64,000 nt of DNA from Pollenia angustigena (taxonomy: Eukaryota; Arthropoda; Insecta; Diptera; Polleniidae): positions 87,803,285-87,867,284 of the forward strand of contig OV884056.1 of NCBI GenBank assembly GCA_930367215.1, written 5' to 3'. Below the pieces are notes generated by a model, which saw only the letters and a program-made list of their open reading frames with translations, searched no databases and had not been told where the DNA came from. Every line of letters begins with the position of its first letter. Position 1 is the first letter of the stretch. This document shows, in pieces, positions 45,263 to 57,927 of this stretch. The position numbers and the translations under genes are program-made.

Positions 45263-47100
45263 CAGTGATGCCAATAGTAGGTAATTTTCCCTTTTTGTAT
45301 TGATTTTTACGGAAAATTTTAAGCGTAGGGAAAAAGGACCGGTTTTTTTATTTTAAGGAAAATTTAGGGAATTTTCAAAATATTATCTCATTTTCAATAA
45401 ATGTGTATGTATTGTGTAAAAATAAGTAAATATTCTTTTTATATTCATTTAAAAATAAAATTTTTAATATACAATAGCATTTTAGTACAAATGAAGCATT
45501 TTTTAACAGAACCCCTATACTTAAGAGTCCAAACAGCCTGACAATCTTCAACAAGTGCCAAAACCATGAACGGCGACTGGTTCGCATTTGCAAACTATTC
45601 GCTTATTTTTGCTATTTGCATTCACATTCCCTAAAATGTATGCGAATATTAAAAACGAATATCCAATGAAAGTACCGAGAAAAAAACAATCACACCCAGG
45701 GCTGTCAGATGTAGCGATTTTTCGTCAAACGTGGCGATTTATAAACCTAATTGGCGACGCAATTTTGTGTTTGGCGACATGGCTATTTTTTTTTTGCGAA
45801 ATTAAAAAAAGTTGGCGAATATTTTGGCGATTTTTAAAACGCATTTTATCATTTTTTCATATTCATATAAAAAAATTTATTAGTAATGGCTAAGTTTTTC
45901 CTTGGAATTTTTAACAAATTTGAAAATCGCAATACGAATGCGATCGTTTTGGGTGATAAATTCGTAATATTGCCAGATACATTAGATTGAAAACATTTAA
46001 AAATTGTTTCCATAGAAATTTGTAATAAAGCTTATGCTTTCTTAGTTTTTTTTCTAAAATTTTCCTTATCAGCAGTTATCAATCATCGGATCTTTAGCGA
46101 AAAACTTATCTTGCAAAATAAATGTTAAAAACTGAATCGTTTTCGATTTCATATGAAATGGGAGTTTTAAAATAAATAAATAATAATGTATGCTGTGTAG
46201 TATGCAAAAATAGTGGAATTAATAGCGAAAGAAAATCAGAAATTTTTTAAGAAAAAGTTGCATTGATAAAGGGTTCTTTATAATAGTATCAAGCGTATTT
46301 TTCAGTTTTTTTTAAACATTTTGACTTTTTTTACGAAATAAAATCAAAAATTTCTTTTAAGCCTTACTTAGAATATAAAAAAAGAAACTAAATATTCACT
46401 TCATACTCTTCTCATTTTGTATACTTGATTAAATTAATCTTTTGCAAAATTTTATTAACTGATCTCATAAGTTCTAGGTTTTAAGATAATCAGCCTTCTT
46501 ATGACAATTGCACGATTTAAAATCGCAAAAAGACAGATTTCTTAAGGTGTTCCAAAACTCGTGCGTTTTGCTTGCGATTTCAAGTCAGAAACACAAATGT
46601 TAAGCGTTTTACGAATGTCTACTATAATATAAACACACTACTAGAATAAGGCTATAGTATATGGAAAATAAAGGTAAAATACACATGCATACTCTTTTTT
46701 ATATAAAACTTTTATTTCGCGATTTTTTAGCGAATTTTTTTTACCAAAAATTTAGGAAAATAAATTTTTGGCGATTTTGGGCGATTTTCAGTATGCTATT
46801 GGGCGATGAAAGTGGACAAAATCTGACAACCCTGATCACACCATCTAAACTAAGAGAAATAAAAGCATACAATTTTGAATTTAAAAAAAATGTCATTGAA
46901 AACTTTTAAGGATATAGAAATATGGACTGATATCTTTTCAAAAGGCTTTTTTTTTTTGCTTTTGTTCAGGTGAACTACTTACAAACAATAAATTTTTAAC
47001 GTAGGGAAAAGTGTAGGGAACATTTATTTTAGTTGTAGAAACGTAAAGGAATTGTTTGCAAACACGTAGGGATTTTTTTAAATTTCCACTGGCATCACTG
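45263..47100. mobile_element. hAT element, ends cagtgatgcca (unit 2)
   Basis: Duplicate of 35107-36944, with the same imperfect 8-bp flanks. Confidence 0.85.
45697..46834. mobile_element. nested hAT element, ends cagggctgtcagat (unit 2)
   Basis: Duplicate of 35541-36678, flanked by atcacacc on both sides. Confidence 0.9.
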
Positions 47101-47108
47101 ATTGAGGT

Positions 47109-48247
47109 AAAATTCGTTGGTTTTTAGTAAAAATATACTATACAATTTCGAAAATGCTACGATGCAAGGCCATTTGTACAATATTGCCCTATTCACATTC
47201 TTGTTTTAAATAATAAAAATTAAAAGAATTATTATGAAATACTTTGAGAAAGATTAAGTCAGATGAAAACAGAAATTGCTGTTTTAATAATAAATAAGGA
47301 GACGGCCTAACAGTTGTTGCTTTAAACACGTGTTTTTTTAAGTATAAAATTAATTGAACAAATTTAAAAAGTATTTGTGCAATTTAAATTAAAATTTTTG
47401 CATGTTATGGTGGAAAAATTATAAAAAATGTTTATTGTTTTTATAACAAAAAATATTCATTTCATTTTATTTGATTTGATTTAATTACAACTTTTTGTTT
47501 ATTGTTTTCGGTTCTATAATTACCGTTTATTTGTTTCGAACTTAATTAATATTATTAAAAAAACCCTAGTGAAGTGTTACTCAAATAATTAAAATGTATT
47601 TAATTATTATTTATTAAATTACAAAATTAAAAAAAAAAAAAAAAAAATTACATGAATATTTATTGCAGTCCAGGTGGCACAAACTCAATAAAATTTGTAA
47701 ATATTTGAATAAATTGAAATTGCCATTTAAATTAAAATATTGTTTTGTTTTCTAATTTAAAATCATAGATAAGCACTTGCAGTACCAGTACAAATTTTAG
47801 GGTTATCCCTTAAGGCCGAATCTGTTGTTTGTTTCGTTATGTTTGGACGAACGACGAACTTCGCACAGCACAACGAATTAGCCAACATGAATTCGTTGCG
47901 TAAATTCGTCAAACAAGAAAATTTTTTCAATAAGAACAACCGCCGCACTCAGTATATGTATTTTTATATACACAAAAGTGCTTTATTTCAGGGCCAGGCG
48001 ACCACAATTGATTCGTTTTTCGTTTAACGCGAGCACTGACCGAAAAATGCCCAGAATATGCGACTAGCAAGAAGTCGTAATACACTTTCATGAGAACTAT
48101 CTTCCATATAATGCAATACCAGAATTTTAAATGTCAGTCTGTCCAATAATATTAATTAGGTTGCAGGGGGTGAGAGATTTTCAATTTGTTGCCCCATTAA
48201 GAGCCGGTTTTGGACTTATAGATTGGCGATTAAATTAGACTGAATCT
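47109..48247. other. AT-rich, no feature recognised (unit 2)
   Basis: Duplicate of 36953-38091. Confidence 0.4.
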
Positions 48248-48251
48248 TTAA

Positions 48252-48818
48252 AGCCCGTTTTCACGACTTACCTTTAAAGATCGAACTAGTTAATGGTACC
48301 TTTAGCACTAGTGAGGAATAAAGTTACCTTCAACTATTTTTCGTTTTCACAACTTCAGTATAAAATAAACTTAACATTTTTAAAAATGTGGCAATATTAA
48401 AGTAAATACCGATTATTTTTGCCAAAATAAAAATACAAACTGGCAACTACGTACTTTCTTTTACTTTTCTCATTTTAAATTTTTGTGTGCACAAATATTT
48501 TTTAATAATGGCAAATATTAATGAAATACCGCGTACACGCGAATTTACATTTTGTAAATTTTATTTGTCAAAATACGAGTTTGTTATTAATTTACAAATA
48601 TACGTATACTTGGAGTTGCCATATATAAAAAATATGTGAATATAATATGGCAATCTCAAATCTAAACCACAACAAACAAAACAAAAGCTAAAGGTAAAAC
48701 GTTCCTCTCTTTACCTTATCCTTCACTTTTAGATTAAAGGGAACTTGTGATAATTAAAAACTCATATCTATTCGATAACTTGCTACATTTAGCTATCGTT
48801 AAGTCGTGAAAACGGGCC
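48252..48818. mobile_element. 567-bp MITE, ends gcccgttttcacgactta (unit 2)
   Basis: Duplicate of 38096-38662. Confidence 0.8.
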
Positions 48819-49289
48819 TAAAAGTCGTATTTGAGCAGTCCATTATATCATTTTGTTTGCTAGCTTAAACGCCCAACTTGCGACAGAACTGTCAAAAGCA
48901 GCCGAGAAAAGGATGTACTACTTATGAATGTAAAAACTGCTTGTAAAATTTTTTAAAAAGACTTCAAGTGATACGAATTTTAAAATGTTTAAACATTTAA
49001 AAAAGACAAATGTTAAAAAAAATCAAGAGCAATAAGAACACGTCCAAGTCATTACAATTTTTTTTATAATAAAGAATTTTCTAAAAAATTCCGATTGACC
49101 AAACATTCAATGATGTCCTTGTTTTTATCAACAAGTTTAAAAAAATATGCCACCTCGTTCGATAAAATATTGCTTGATCGTTTTATTTCTTATATTATTT
49201 TCTAAACACAATGCAAACATTTTCATCTTTTCTTCTTCTTTACAATGGTACAAGCAACAATTTATAATATTTTAAACTGCCATACTTAT

Positions 49290-49499
49290 CAGGGGTGTTC
49301 TGGAAACCGAAAACGCAAAACGAAAGAATATGGAAGTTGTTTTTAGTACACTTTTAATCAAATTAGTATAATTCATGTTAAGAAATTCTGTTAAATAGAG
49401 AAATATTTGTCATTAAATTCATTAATCACAGAGAATCTTACTAAAAAACAACGTTTAAAATTCTTCTGTTTTGCGTTTTCGATTTCCAAAACACCCCTG
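49290..49499. mobile_element. 210-bp MITE, ends caggggtgtt (unit 2)
   Basis: Duplicate of 39134-39343. Confidence 0.75.
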
Positions 49500-49962
49500 T
49501 ATTAGACTTAAAAAAAAAATTTCAATTTATATAGCAATGCTAAAAGCTTTAATCTTTCTTTCATAACCGTAAAAGAGGAATACAGTTAGATACATTTTTT
49601 TTATAAGATTAACTAATTTAACTATTAATCCTTGGATGTTTTCTCTTCTACACAAAAAAATCACCTTCTGAAAAGGTGCACGTATAAAATGTGCTGTCAA
49701 CCCTGTAAGAATGGTATTTGTTATTTGACGAGAACAAAACACAAGTTATGAAAAATTATGCTAATTTTTTAACGCTTTTTATGTTTTTTTTTTCCAAAAT
49801 TTTGTTTTTTTTTTTTTTGTTTTAACCGACTTAGCGACTTTAAATAAATTTTAGAGTTTGTTTCCAATTTGCAATTTTTCAGAAATATTAGCCATTTCGC
49901 GATATAAATATTAAAGTTTGCTATCATGCCGCTGTTTTTTATCGAATTTTTTCCATTCTTTA

Positions 49963-50260
49963 GTCTGTGTTCATACGGCTCATGTCATATTGACATGATT
50001 CTTCCTTTTTCTTCTTTGAACACGAACTGGTGTTCAAATGATTAATTTCATGTTGACGACATGGTTTTTTATTTTGTATAGTAGTGCGTATGCATGTCTG
50101 CTTTTTTGATATTGAAAACAAAACCGAAATCAAACAACGAATGAAAAAGCAAAGCGTACTGACAGTACTTGCATCTGTGTACTCGTTTCTTTTCCCCTCG
50201 TCCCTCTTGCCAATAAACTAGCAATCATGTCATTAAAACATGTGCCATATGAACGCAGAC
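49963..50260. mobile_element. 298-bp TTAA MITE (unit 2)
   Basis: Duplicate of 39807-40104, sharing the TTAA at 50261-50264 with its neighbour. Confidence 0.8.
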
Positions 50261-50264
50261 TTAA

Positions 50265-51588
50265 GGCTCAGATAGTCTTTACTTTCTGTTCTGTTACGAA
50301 TCAGCTGATTTGTTTTTATACCCTTCACCGAAGGTAAAAGGGTATATATAACTTTGTCATTCCGTTTGTAATTTCTACAATATTGATCCTACACCCTATA
50401 AAGTAGATATATTCTGGGTCCTTATGAAAAGCGAAGTTCAAATCCGGTTGTCCGTCTGTCCGTCTGTCTGTTGAAATGGGTTTTCCGAAGCCCCCAGATA
50501 TGATGGGAGCTTCGTTGGGGTATCTTTCTGTCAGGTTTTCTTATTATAATTTTGCTATTGAAATTCAGCCAGATCGGTCCACAAATGGCTGAGATATGAG
50601 CAACTACCACGACTACCTCTAATTTTTCCCAAAAATCCCTTGTGGTTGTTGTATTTTTATTACTTTTTGCTGTATATCTGGTGAATGGAAAAAGCCAAAT
50701 CTTCCAAACTAGGTACACAAAATTAGGTTGCCAATACACACCATCCTACAAAATGTGGGCGGGATTGGAGAAGTGGGCGTGGTACCTCCCGTACAAAAAA
50801 AATTAAAAATTTTATAAAAACCTAAATTTTAAGGCTACCATATGTCCTATGGATATGACTTACATACTAAAATATTGGAAATTTTTAGTAGAACATATTT
50901 TACACAAGACTCGGGAAATTCGGTTCAGACACAAAAAAGTTATGGCCAAAATAAAATGTTTTTTATTAAAATATCCATTTTTGGGAATCATAGATCTTCC
51001 CGAGTCCAAACTTTTTAAGTCAAGTAAATGGTAAATTTCTTCCTTAGCACGTCGGTATTTAAATCTTTCAAATCGGTTTAAAAATGGCTAAGTTATGATC
51101 AAAATACTGCAATCCCAAAAATTATTTTTTTTATACCCTTCACCGAAGGTAAAAGGGTATATATAACTTTGTCATTCCGTTTGTAATTTCTACAATATTG
51201 ATCCTACACCCTATAAAGTAGATATATTCTGGGTCCTTATGAAAAGCGAAGTTCAAATTAAAATCTTATGAAATTGATTAGGTTTTCTGTTCTGTTGCGG
51301 TTCAGTTAGTTAAAATCAAAAACATGTTAAGTAATTGTAAGTGACAGCAAAATAAATAATAAAAAATACATATTTATATTGAAATAAACTGTTTTATGAT
51401 TTTAAGAATTCATAAAATCTAATTTTTTCAAATTTATGTGCATTAAAATTATTAAAATAAAACAATGGACGGTGCAAAGCTAATAAATTTGTCAAAAATG
51501 GCTGATAAGTTACTACAGAAAAAGTAACTAATACAATTTCGTAACAGAACGGCACGGAACAGAACAGAAAGTAAAGACTAACTGAGCC
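50265..51588. mobile_element. TTAA MITE, ends ggctcag (unit 2)
   Basis: Duplicate of 40109-41432. Contains the dispersed repeat with 127-bp direct ends at 50317-50443 and 51132-51258. Confidence 0.8.
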
Positions 51589-51628
51589 TTTAGGAACTTT
51601 TAATAAATTTTATGGCTTGTTTGAAATA

Positions 51629-52413
51629 AAGGGTATCCAAATTAGAGTAATCATCAGTCAATGGAAATCGCTACAGGGAGATAATCCGAAGCTTTTTGTG
51701 GCGTAAAGTTGTTGATTTAAGTGGGGAACAGAATAGTCGCTATAGTACAACGTTACGAATAGCGCTGCAAGCTGTCAAAAGTTAAAAACGACAGTTTCAA
51801 AGTAGTGTCAACAGAATAATTAGCTGTAGTAGTCGTTGCAGTTGAAGTTGAAGTGCAAAATTCGAAATTTTGAACTTTGTTGCGCTACAGAGCATTCGAT
51901 AGTTTCAGCTACTACTACATCTACTTAATTCTGTTTCAGGCCTTAGCCCTACAACAGGCAGGTCTAAAGTTTTCGCTTTTATTGCGTACGTGTGTTGTCA
52001 CACAACGAATACAGTTGCAAAATGTCATAGTATCGGTTGCCTATCACTGATTTAGACGAACAGGATCGTGTCACTTGCCACATAGCAAGAGAAACAATAA
52101 TTCTTTGGAAAGAAAAGTTCAAAATCGCATTTTCTCGTAGAGGAGGAGTGAATTGGCCACCAAGATTGTGGGATTTGACACTTTTTTTATTAGACTATTT
52201 TTCGTGGGGCTTTTTTAAGTCGAAAGTGTACAGCAATAATCCCACAACAATGTAAGAGCTTAATAACAACATAGTAAAAGAATTGACCGACATAATTTTT
52301 CATTTTTAACCGGAACCTATTTGTAATAAACTGAAATAAAAATATTTTTAATATCTCGAAAACATTCCTTTTTTTATTCAAAATAAAATGATAACTCAAT
52401 TATGGACACCCTT
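51629..52413 (+). mobile_element. mariner/Tc1-type element (unit 2)
   Basis: Duplicate of 41473-42257. The transposase relic is at 52037-52326 with the same stop and altered catalytic block. Confidence 0.75.
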
Positions 52414-53414
52414 TATTAAAAAATTTTACGAGTTTTGCAATTTTCACTTACCCTACGTTTCCACATGCAAATAATTACTTGCAGGCTTGCCAACCGTACT
52501 ATATAATAAAGTATTGTACGTTATTTCGAGTAATTGTACTTTATACTTAATTAGAATAATGAAAATACTTTATTTCGCATGATCAGATTTACCTAGAATT
52601 CAAAATAGATTCAGGTTATATTAGTTAGGGTTTTATTAGTCATAAAATTATAATACTTAGTGTACAAGTTTTTTTTTTTTAGAAAAACTAAAGAACTACT
52701 AATTAATAGTAGTCAAAGCCATTTGTTGATGTTTTTTATATTGGCAGGACGATTTTTCGAAAAAAAATAATCTGACTGCACTATTTCACTTGTTTGGTTT
52801 GTTTGAGTGCAATAACTGCCTGTTTTTAAAACACGAGTGCAAACACTCTTTCACTCTTTAGATCGCGAGCACAAAAGTGACTCCTTTAACTAACATTTAA
52901 AACAAAATTTTAAAATTTCCATTCCTTAAGGGGGCTCGCATACAAAATGTTTACATACAGACTAGAAATATATTGAAGGAAACGTATCATAACAGCCAAG
53001 GCGTTGCCTTAACAATTTCTCGAGACATACATACTTGCCCCTTATCACCACTTCTTAAGGGGGCTCCCATACAATATACATATTGCGTGCTATGAAATTT
53101 TTAAATTAATTACAATTTTTCAACTTTTGTTAATAAAATCAAAAGTTGTTAACAGATTTTAATCATTTATAGCTTGTTTTGTTTGTTAATATGTCTGGAA
53201 AAAATTAGAAGCATAGCTGTAGTTTTTTATAGATATTAAACAAACAAAAATTTCGAAATGTGGCTAAAAAATTTTTTTTGTTGCCAACAAAAAAAAAAAT
53301 TATGTTTCTAAAACGACTACGCATGTTAGAAAAAAACGTAATTAACGTAATTTCAATAAACTGATAATGGATTTAGCGTACCCGAATTAGGTTGAAGCGC
53401 CATTTGCCCCGCTT

Positions 53415-53930
53415 ATCTCACAAAAAAGTGTAAAGTTCTAGCACAGTGTAATTGTTTGTTAAAACTTGCGAAAAGCAATAAAAAAACGTTTTTAAATATA
53501 ACAATTAAAAGAAATTTATTGTACTATATATTTATACTGTGTACTTTTTTTCTTATCCTTTAATAATCAATATACATTGGGGTGACCGTTAAAATCAAAA
53601 GTTGGATTTATTTAGGTCTCACTAGCCAATTTGGTGGGTATTGATAAAAAAACAACTCCAAAAATTTTTTAGGACGATCGACGAAGGCTAAGCTGTCCCT
53701 CAAGCCCGCCAGAGTTTGAGAAAAATCGTAAAGTCCGACTTGTATGACTTATATTTAGGAAAATATTAATTTTACAGAAAAATCGTTTTCTAAGAAGTTG
53801 TTGTTAGTAAAGTTTCCAACAACTTTTGCCTTAACAAGTTTTCTCTAAAACTCATATTGAACAAAACCTAATTAAAATAAAAAGTAAACAACAGCATTGA
53901 TGCGAATTTTTTCTTTAGAACTGTTTTTTC
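53415..53930. other. no feature recognised
   Basis: AT-rich DNA between the foldback right arm and the TTAA MITE. Confidence 0.35.
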
Positions 53931-53934
53931 TTAA

Positions 53935-54542
53935 GGAGCATATAGACGACATGTTTTTGTCATCTGACATGTCAAATTTCCCACTGCAAAACACATACAT
54001 GTCGTGTGTTACCTTTTTAACTTTGCTTCTGTAAAAGTCAGACGCAAAGTCATCTGACAAAATTTCAATTAGAGCGTGCTCTATTTTCTTCTGACAAACC
54101 ATCTGACATCAGAAATCTATGCCGGGAAGAAACTGGCAGCGGCGTCAACTATTGACGGAATCATTAGCCGGCTGAAGTTAATATTTTACAATACCAAGAT
54201 ATGTATGCTCATCTTACCATTGAATAGAATTTATGTAAATATATACATAAAAACCGTTTCATTATAAAATTCTAAATTGGTATCTTTAAAATAAAAGAAA
54301 AAAATGTTAAGATGGCTAAATTATTTTACGGCGCAAATAAATATTTTCGTGGCGGCAGCAAGCTATTTTGCAATAACAATGCGAAAAAAAACAGAGACAA
54401 TGTCAGAAGCAAATTACATGTACGTTTGTGACCGAATATTATAAACCTTATGTAAAACAGCAATTTTGACAGACATGAACAATTACATGTGACTTGAAAA
54501 TTTGACATGTCAGATGACAAATACATGTCGTGTACGGGCGCC
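53935..54542 (-). mobile_element. 608-bp TTAA MITE, acgacatgt family (copy 2)
   Basis: Opposite-orientation relative of 13102-13677. Flanks are ttaa (53931-53934) and ttta (54543-54546). Ends are of the form acgacatgt(t/a)tttgtcat, then ctgacatgtcaaa. Confidence 0.8.
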
Positions 54543-54546
54543 TTTA

Positions 54547-55080
54547 CACACGTCAATTCAGCTTTAATATTTGTTTGCGTTTGAAGAAATACCAAAAAAA
54601 AAGCACAATATTTTTTTTAATTTTTAAAATGTCGTCATCAACTAAACTTCTAGCTTTTATTCGTTGCATCTATAGACTCTCCTCATGGCTACGATATAAA
54701 ATAATTTACTTAATAATTTTTTCTTTATTCAACTTTTATGAAATCTTTATGAATAGTAATGTTTATGTTTAAAAATATGTGAATACAGTATTGCCGTTTT
54801 TCCGATATCATAAAATTACTAAAAAGAATACATTTATGTTTAAAAATACCATTGTGTTTTTTTTATTTTTAATTATTTATAAATACACAGAAATCAGCCA
54901 TAAACATAACTTTTTTTTTACAAAGTACTCGTTTATTGATGCAAAACTCATCCACGGTAACACTGTTTTTCCATTTGTCATTTTACTTGCGACAAGTGTC
55001 AAAAATTTACTTGCAAGCAAATTCTTTTGCAAATTGACCTGCAAGTACGAAAAGTGTGAGTGTATTGAGTTTTTCGAACT
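54547..55080. other. AT-rich, no supported gene
   Basis: Short hydrophobic frames on both strands are taken as chance. The ttacttgcaagcaaa-like repeats at 54985-55045 are unexplained. Confidence 0.35.
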
Positions 55081-55084
55081 TGTA

Positions 55085-55459
55085 CCCTGCAACTAAAATT
55101 GGACCACCTGATCCATTTTTATAAAATGGACTACTCCATGGACTGGTCCAATGTAATGCAAGCATGGGCCATGTCATTGTTAAAAAGTGTTTGTAGTGAG
55201 ACGACATGCCTTCGTTTTTTAACGACATGCTTTCGTTTTTAAACGGCTTCAAAACTAATCCTCTTGAGTATACCATGGAGTAGTTTTAAAACTACTCCTT
55301 AGTGGTCCAAAGGTGGGTTATATGGTCCTCTCCTAGGACATCGTACTGTTAAATAGACCAGGTTTTTTCCATACGTTTGGGTTACTTTTGGACTAGTGCT
55401 GGTCCCTTGTGGACTACTCTTTACACGCGTGTTTGGACTGGTCCTATTATTTGCAGGGT
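55085..55459. mobile_element. ~375-bp TA MITE, ends ccctgcaa
   Basis: Left ccctgcaactaaaattggac and reverse-complemented right ccctgcaaataataggacc match. TA lies on both sides (55083-55084 and 55460-55461). The interior repeats ggac(c/t)a(g/c)t and tagtcca motifs in both orientations. Confidence 0.7.
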
Positions 55460-55510
55460 ACTTACATGTGAAAACGGCCCAGCGGTAAAACTCAGAAGAC
55501 CTTCTTACTT

Positions 55511-55530
55511 CAGGCCTTTTAAAAGGCCTG
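55511..55530. repeat. perfect 20-base palindrome
   Basis: caggccttttaaaaggcctg is its own reverse complement. A related aaggcc occurs at 55592. Confidence 0.8.
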
Positions 55531-57919
55531 CTTAAAAATTGTTTTGATTTTTTTACTTTTCTTATCTAACTGCTAAAGAATGCCTCATAGAAGGCCCCGG
55601 CTCTCTAGTGTAAAATATAAGATACACCTTCCACACTCGCTTCTATGTGTATTTATATGTACACAGAAATGTTCATGAATTTTTATATATTATATCGGCC
55701 AAGAGCCGGCTTCGCGTATTTTTTACGTCAGCCGCCGCCGTCAATAAAATCCTACGGCACAGGTCTCTGGTCGCCTTTATAGAATACTATATAAACCGAA
55801 GTGGCCTGCTTTACAGGGCAATATCAAGTCTGTCAATTTATACAGGGCGAAAAGTTCAATGTCTTATGCTATTAGTAAGGGTGAATGTTTTAGATTCTAA
55901 AATTTAGAATAAAACATGCTGGCCTTTTATAGAGCAAAACATTTTTAAGAAACGAATACCAAATTAGATTTAAAAAAAATGCAGGTTGCCACTTTGTGGG
56001 TAATTACCCGAATTTAGTATAATTTTTACTGTCTTAGGTGTAGATCAGGTGCAATTTTAAATTCTATCGTTTAAAACAAATAATATGTATAAACATTTGA
56101 TTTCAGTGAAAAAATTTATGCCATTTATGGGGATGATAGGTTTTCCAAAAAGTAATTAATATTCTTTTTCTTTTGTCGAACATAAAACATCAAAAAAAAA
56201 TCGCTACGCTTCTATTTAAGTATCAAAAAACCTACTTGTAGGGATGTTCCCTTCTATTGGCACACTGAGACACAGTTAAGGAAGAAAAACAACTGTTTGT
56301 TTTACTTTATGGCATTTTTGTTTCATTTCACACCTGTCAATTGAACATTTTCCCCACGTGGGAGTTACAGAACATGGGCACTGGCTTATGAAAAATAAAC
56401 GTTTTTGATAATGATTTAGTATGCGATATGTACTCTTATTAGATTTGCTGTGATTTTTTCCATGTATAAAAAATGAAACAACGAAAGCTGATTTCGACAG
56501 ATCTAATTTTGATTTGTGATGAGCGCATTTTTTTTAAATAACTTGTTTATTATGACCAGGGGTATCCAAAATTTTTGGATTAGACATTTTATTAAGAACT
56601 GGTACAGATTCGTACCCAAATAAATTCCATGCTCAATAAGCTAAATTCATATCGGTGCAAAAGTTGCTAAAATCTAGCAATTCCCAACAAACATCTTTTT
56701 TTTATATCATAGGTAATTAGACTTTGACAAGTCAAACCAACACACATACATACATACATACACGCATACCTATGAGTTTTCCATTTACCGGTACTTCTTT
56801 TATATGTTCAATTGAAATATAATTTATTGTTCCTCTCATTTTGACTATGAAACTTTTTATACTACAATAATTTGTCTAATAATTAAAATCTTAGATAGTC
56901 TTGCTTTTGTTTTAGAGGAGGAGTCAGGTGTTAGATTTAAGTAACAGACATTTTACATACAATTTCATAAGTCCAATTAAAAAATGTCGTTTATTTTAAT
57001 TGTGTAAACCAAACAAAAAAAAAAGAAAGAAGAAAAGAACTTGAAGAAAAATAAAAGATAGAATAAGAGATTTATTTATTAAGTTTACGGAATGAATATA
57101 CATACATATATGTATGTAAATATTTTTTTTATATATAGGTACATATTTTATTATTCTTTATGGCTCATAAATTGCTAAGAACATAACTCTTTCTCTTTTG
57201 CTGTTTATCTGTCTCTCTCTATTTTTTCTCTGGTTACATTATAAACAAAATATTACATGTATGTTTAATTGCGTGAAGCACTGTATAAGTATTTGATTTG
57301 TTTATTTATATACGAGTAGATTTTTGCAGTCTTTTTTTATTTCTCTTCAGTTTAAATTCGATAACAATACAAAAAAAAAAAAAAAATCGTTATAACAAGA
57401 AAAATGCGATGATGCTGATTTGTAAAACGATCTTCACACTTGAAATTTGTTTTCTTTTTTTTCTTGCGAGATATTTATTCTTTTAATTTAAAAAGATAGT
57501 ACCTACTTTACTAAAATATTATAATTAAAAATCTTCATAAATATGTAGGCGTTAATTATTTCTAAATAAATCATTGTACAGAGTGTTAAGAAGAAATACT
57601 TAATTAAAGAAAGTAAGAGTGTTATAATCGGCTTTGCCGAATGTTATGTACCCTTCACTATGGTATAATCAACCATTTGTTTCGAGTTTTAAAACTTTTC
57701 GGAAAGACATATGTACATACATACATACATAGGGAAAAATCCCTATTCGTAGGGATTTTCTTTTAAAAAAAATGGCAGTTTGGAAAAAGAACAGATTTTT
57801 TGAAATCATTAAATTGTAAGAACTTTTCAATAATATGGCAAAACAATATAAATATATGTATGTATATATTAGACAACCTTTTCCGATTTCTGGCAACATA
57901 CAACTCAAATTGTTAATAC
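55531..57919. other. AT-rich region with microsatellites
   Basis: The catacata microsatellite is at 56740-56765, the palindrome acatacatatatgtatgt at 57100-57117, and tacatacat again at 57714-57732. No supported gene. Confidence 0.4.
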
Positions 57920-57927
57920 GGTTACAT

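Larger units (their letters stand above)
43032..53187 (+). repeat. 10,156-bp tandem duplication, copy 2
   Basis: Second unit, with the same contents as copy 1 in the same order. It ends at the aatatgt junction at 53188, beyond which the outer right arm of the foldback element continues. Confidence 0.93.
32488..53414. mobile_element. large foldback-like composite with long inverted arms
   Basis: Blocks at the left reappear inverted at the right in matching order. The blocks at 32488-32532 (agcgggcacctggcg, cctaattcg-gtac) pair with 53369-53414. The gcagcta(c/t)gcttc block at 32741-32754 pairs with 53207-53220. 32778-32896 (acaaaacaagc, ataaatgattaaaatctgtt, cttttgattttatt) pairs with 53060-53184. 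The arm then continues inside as gggagccccc-type repeats (34437-34500, 34604, 34769 on the left; 42774-42925 and 52930-53080 on the right). This layout resembles foldback or Galileo-like elements with long TIRs; the superfamily is not established. The span includes a 10,156-bp internal tandem duplication and many later insertions. Confidence 0.55.

Noticed and set aside
56740..56765. CRISPR-like or regulatory array
   Set aside because: This is a simple catacata microsatellite typical of fly DNA.
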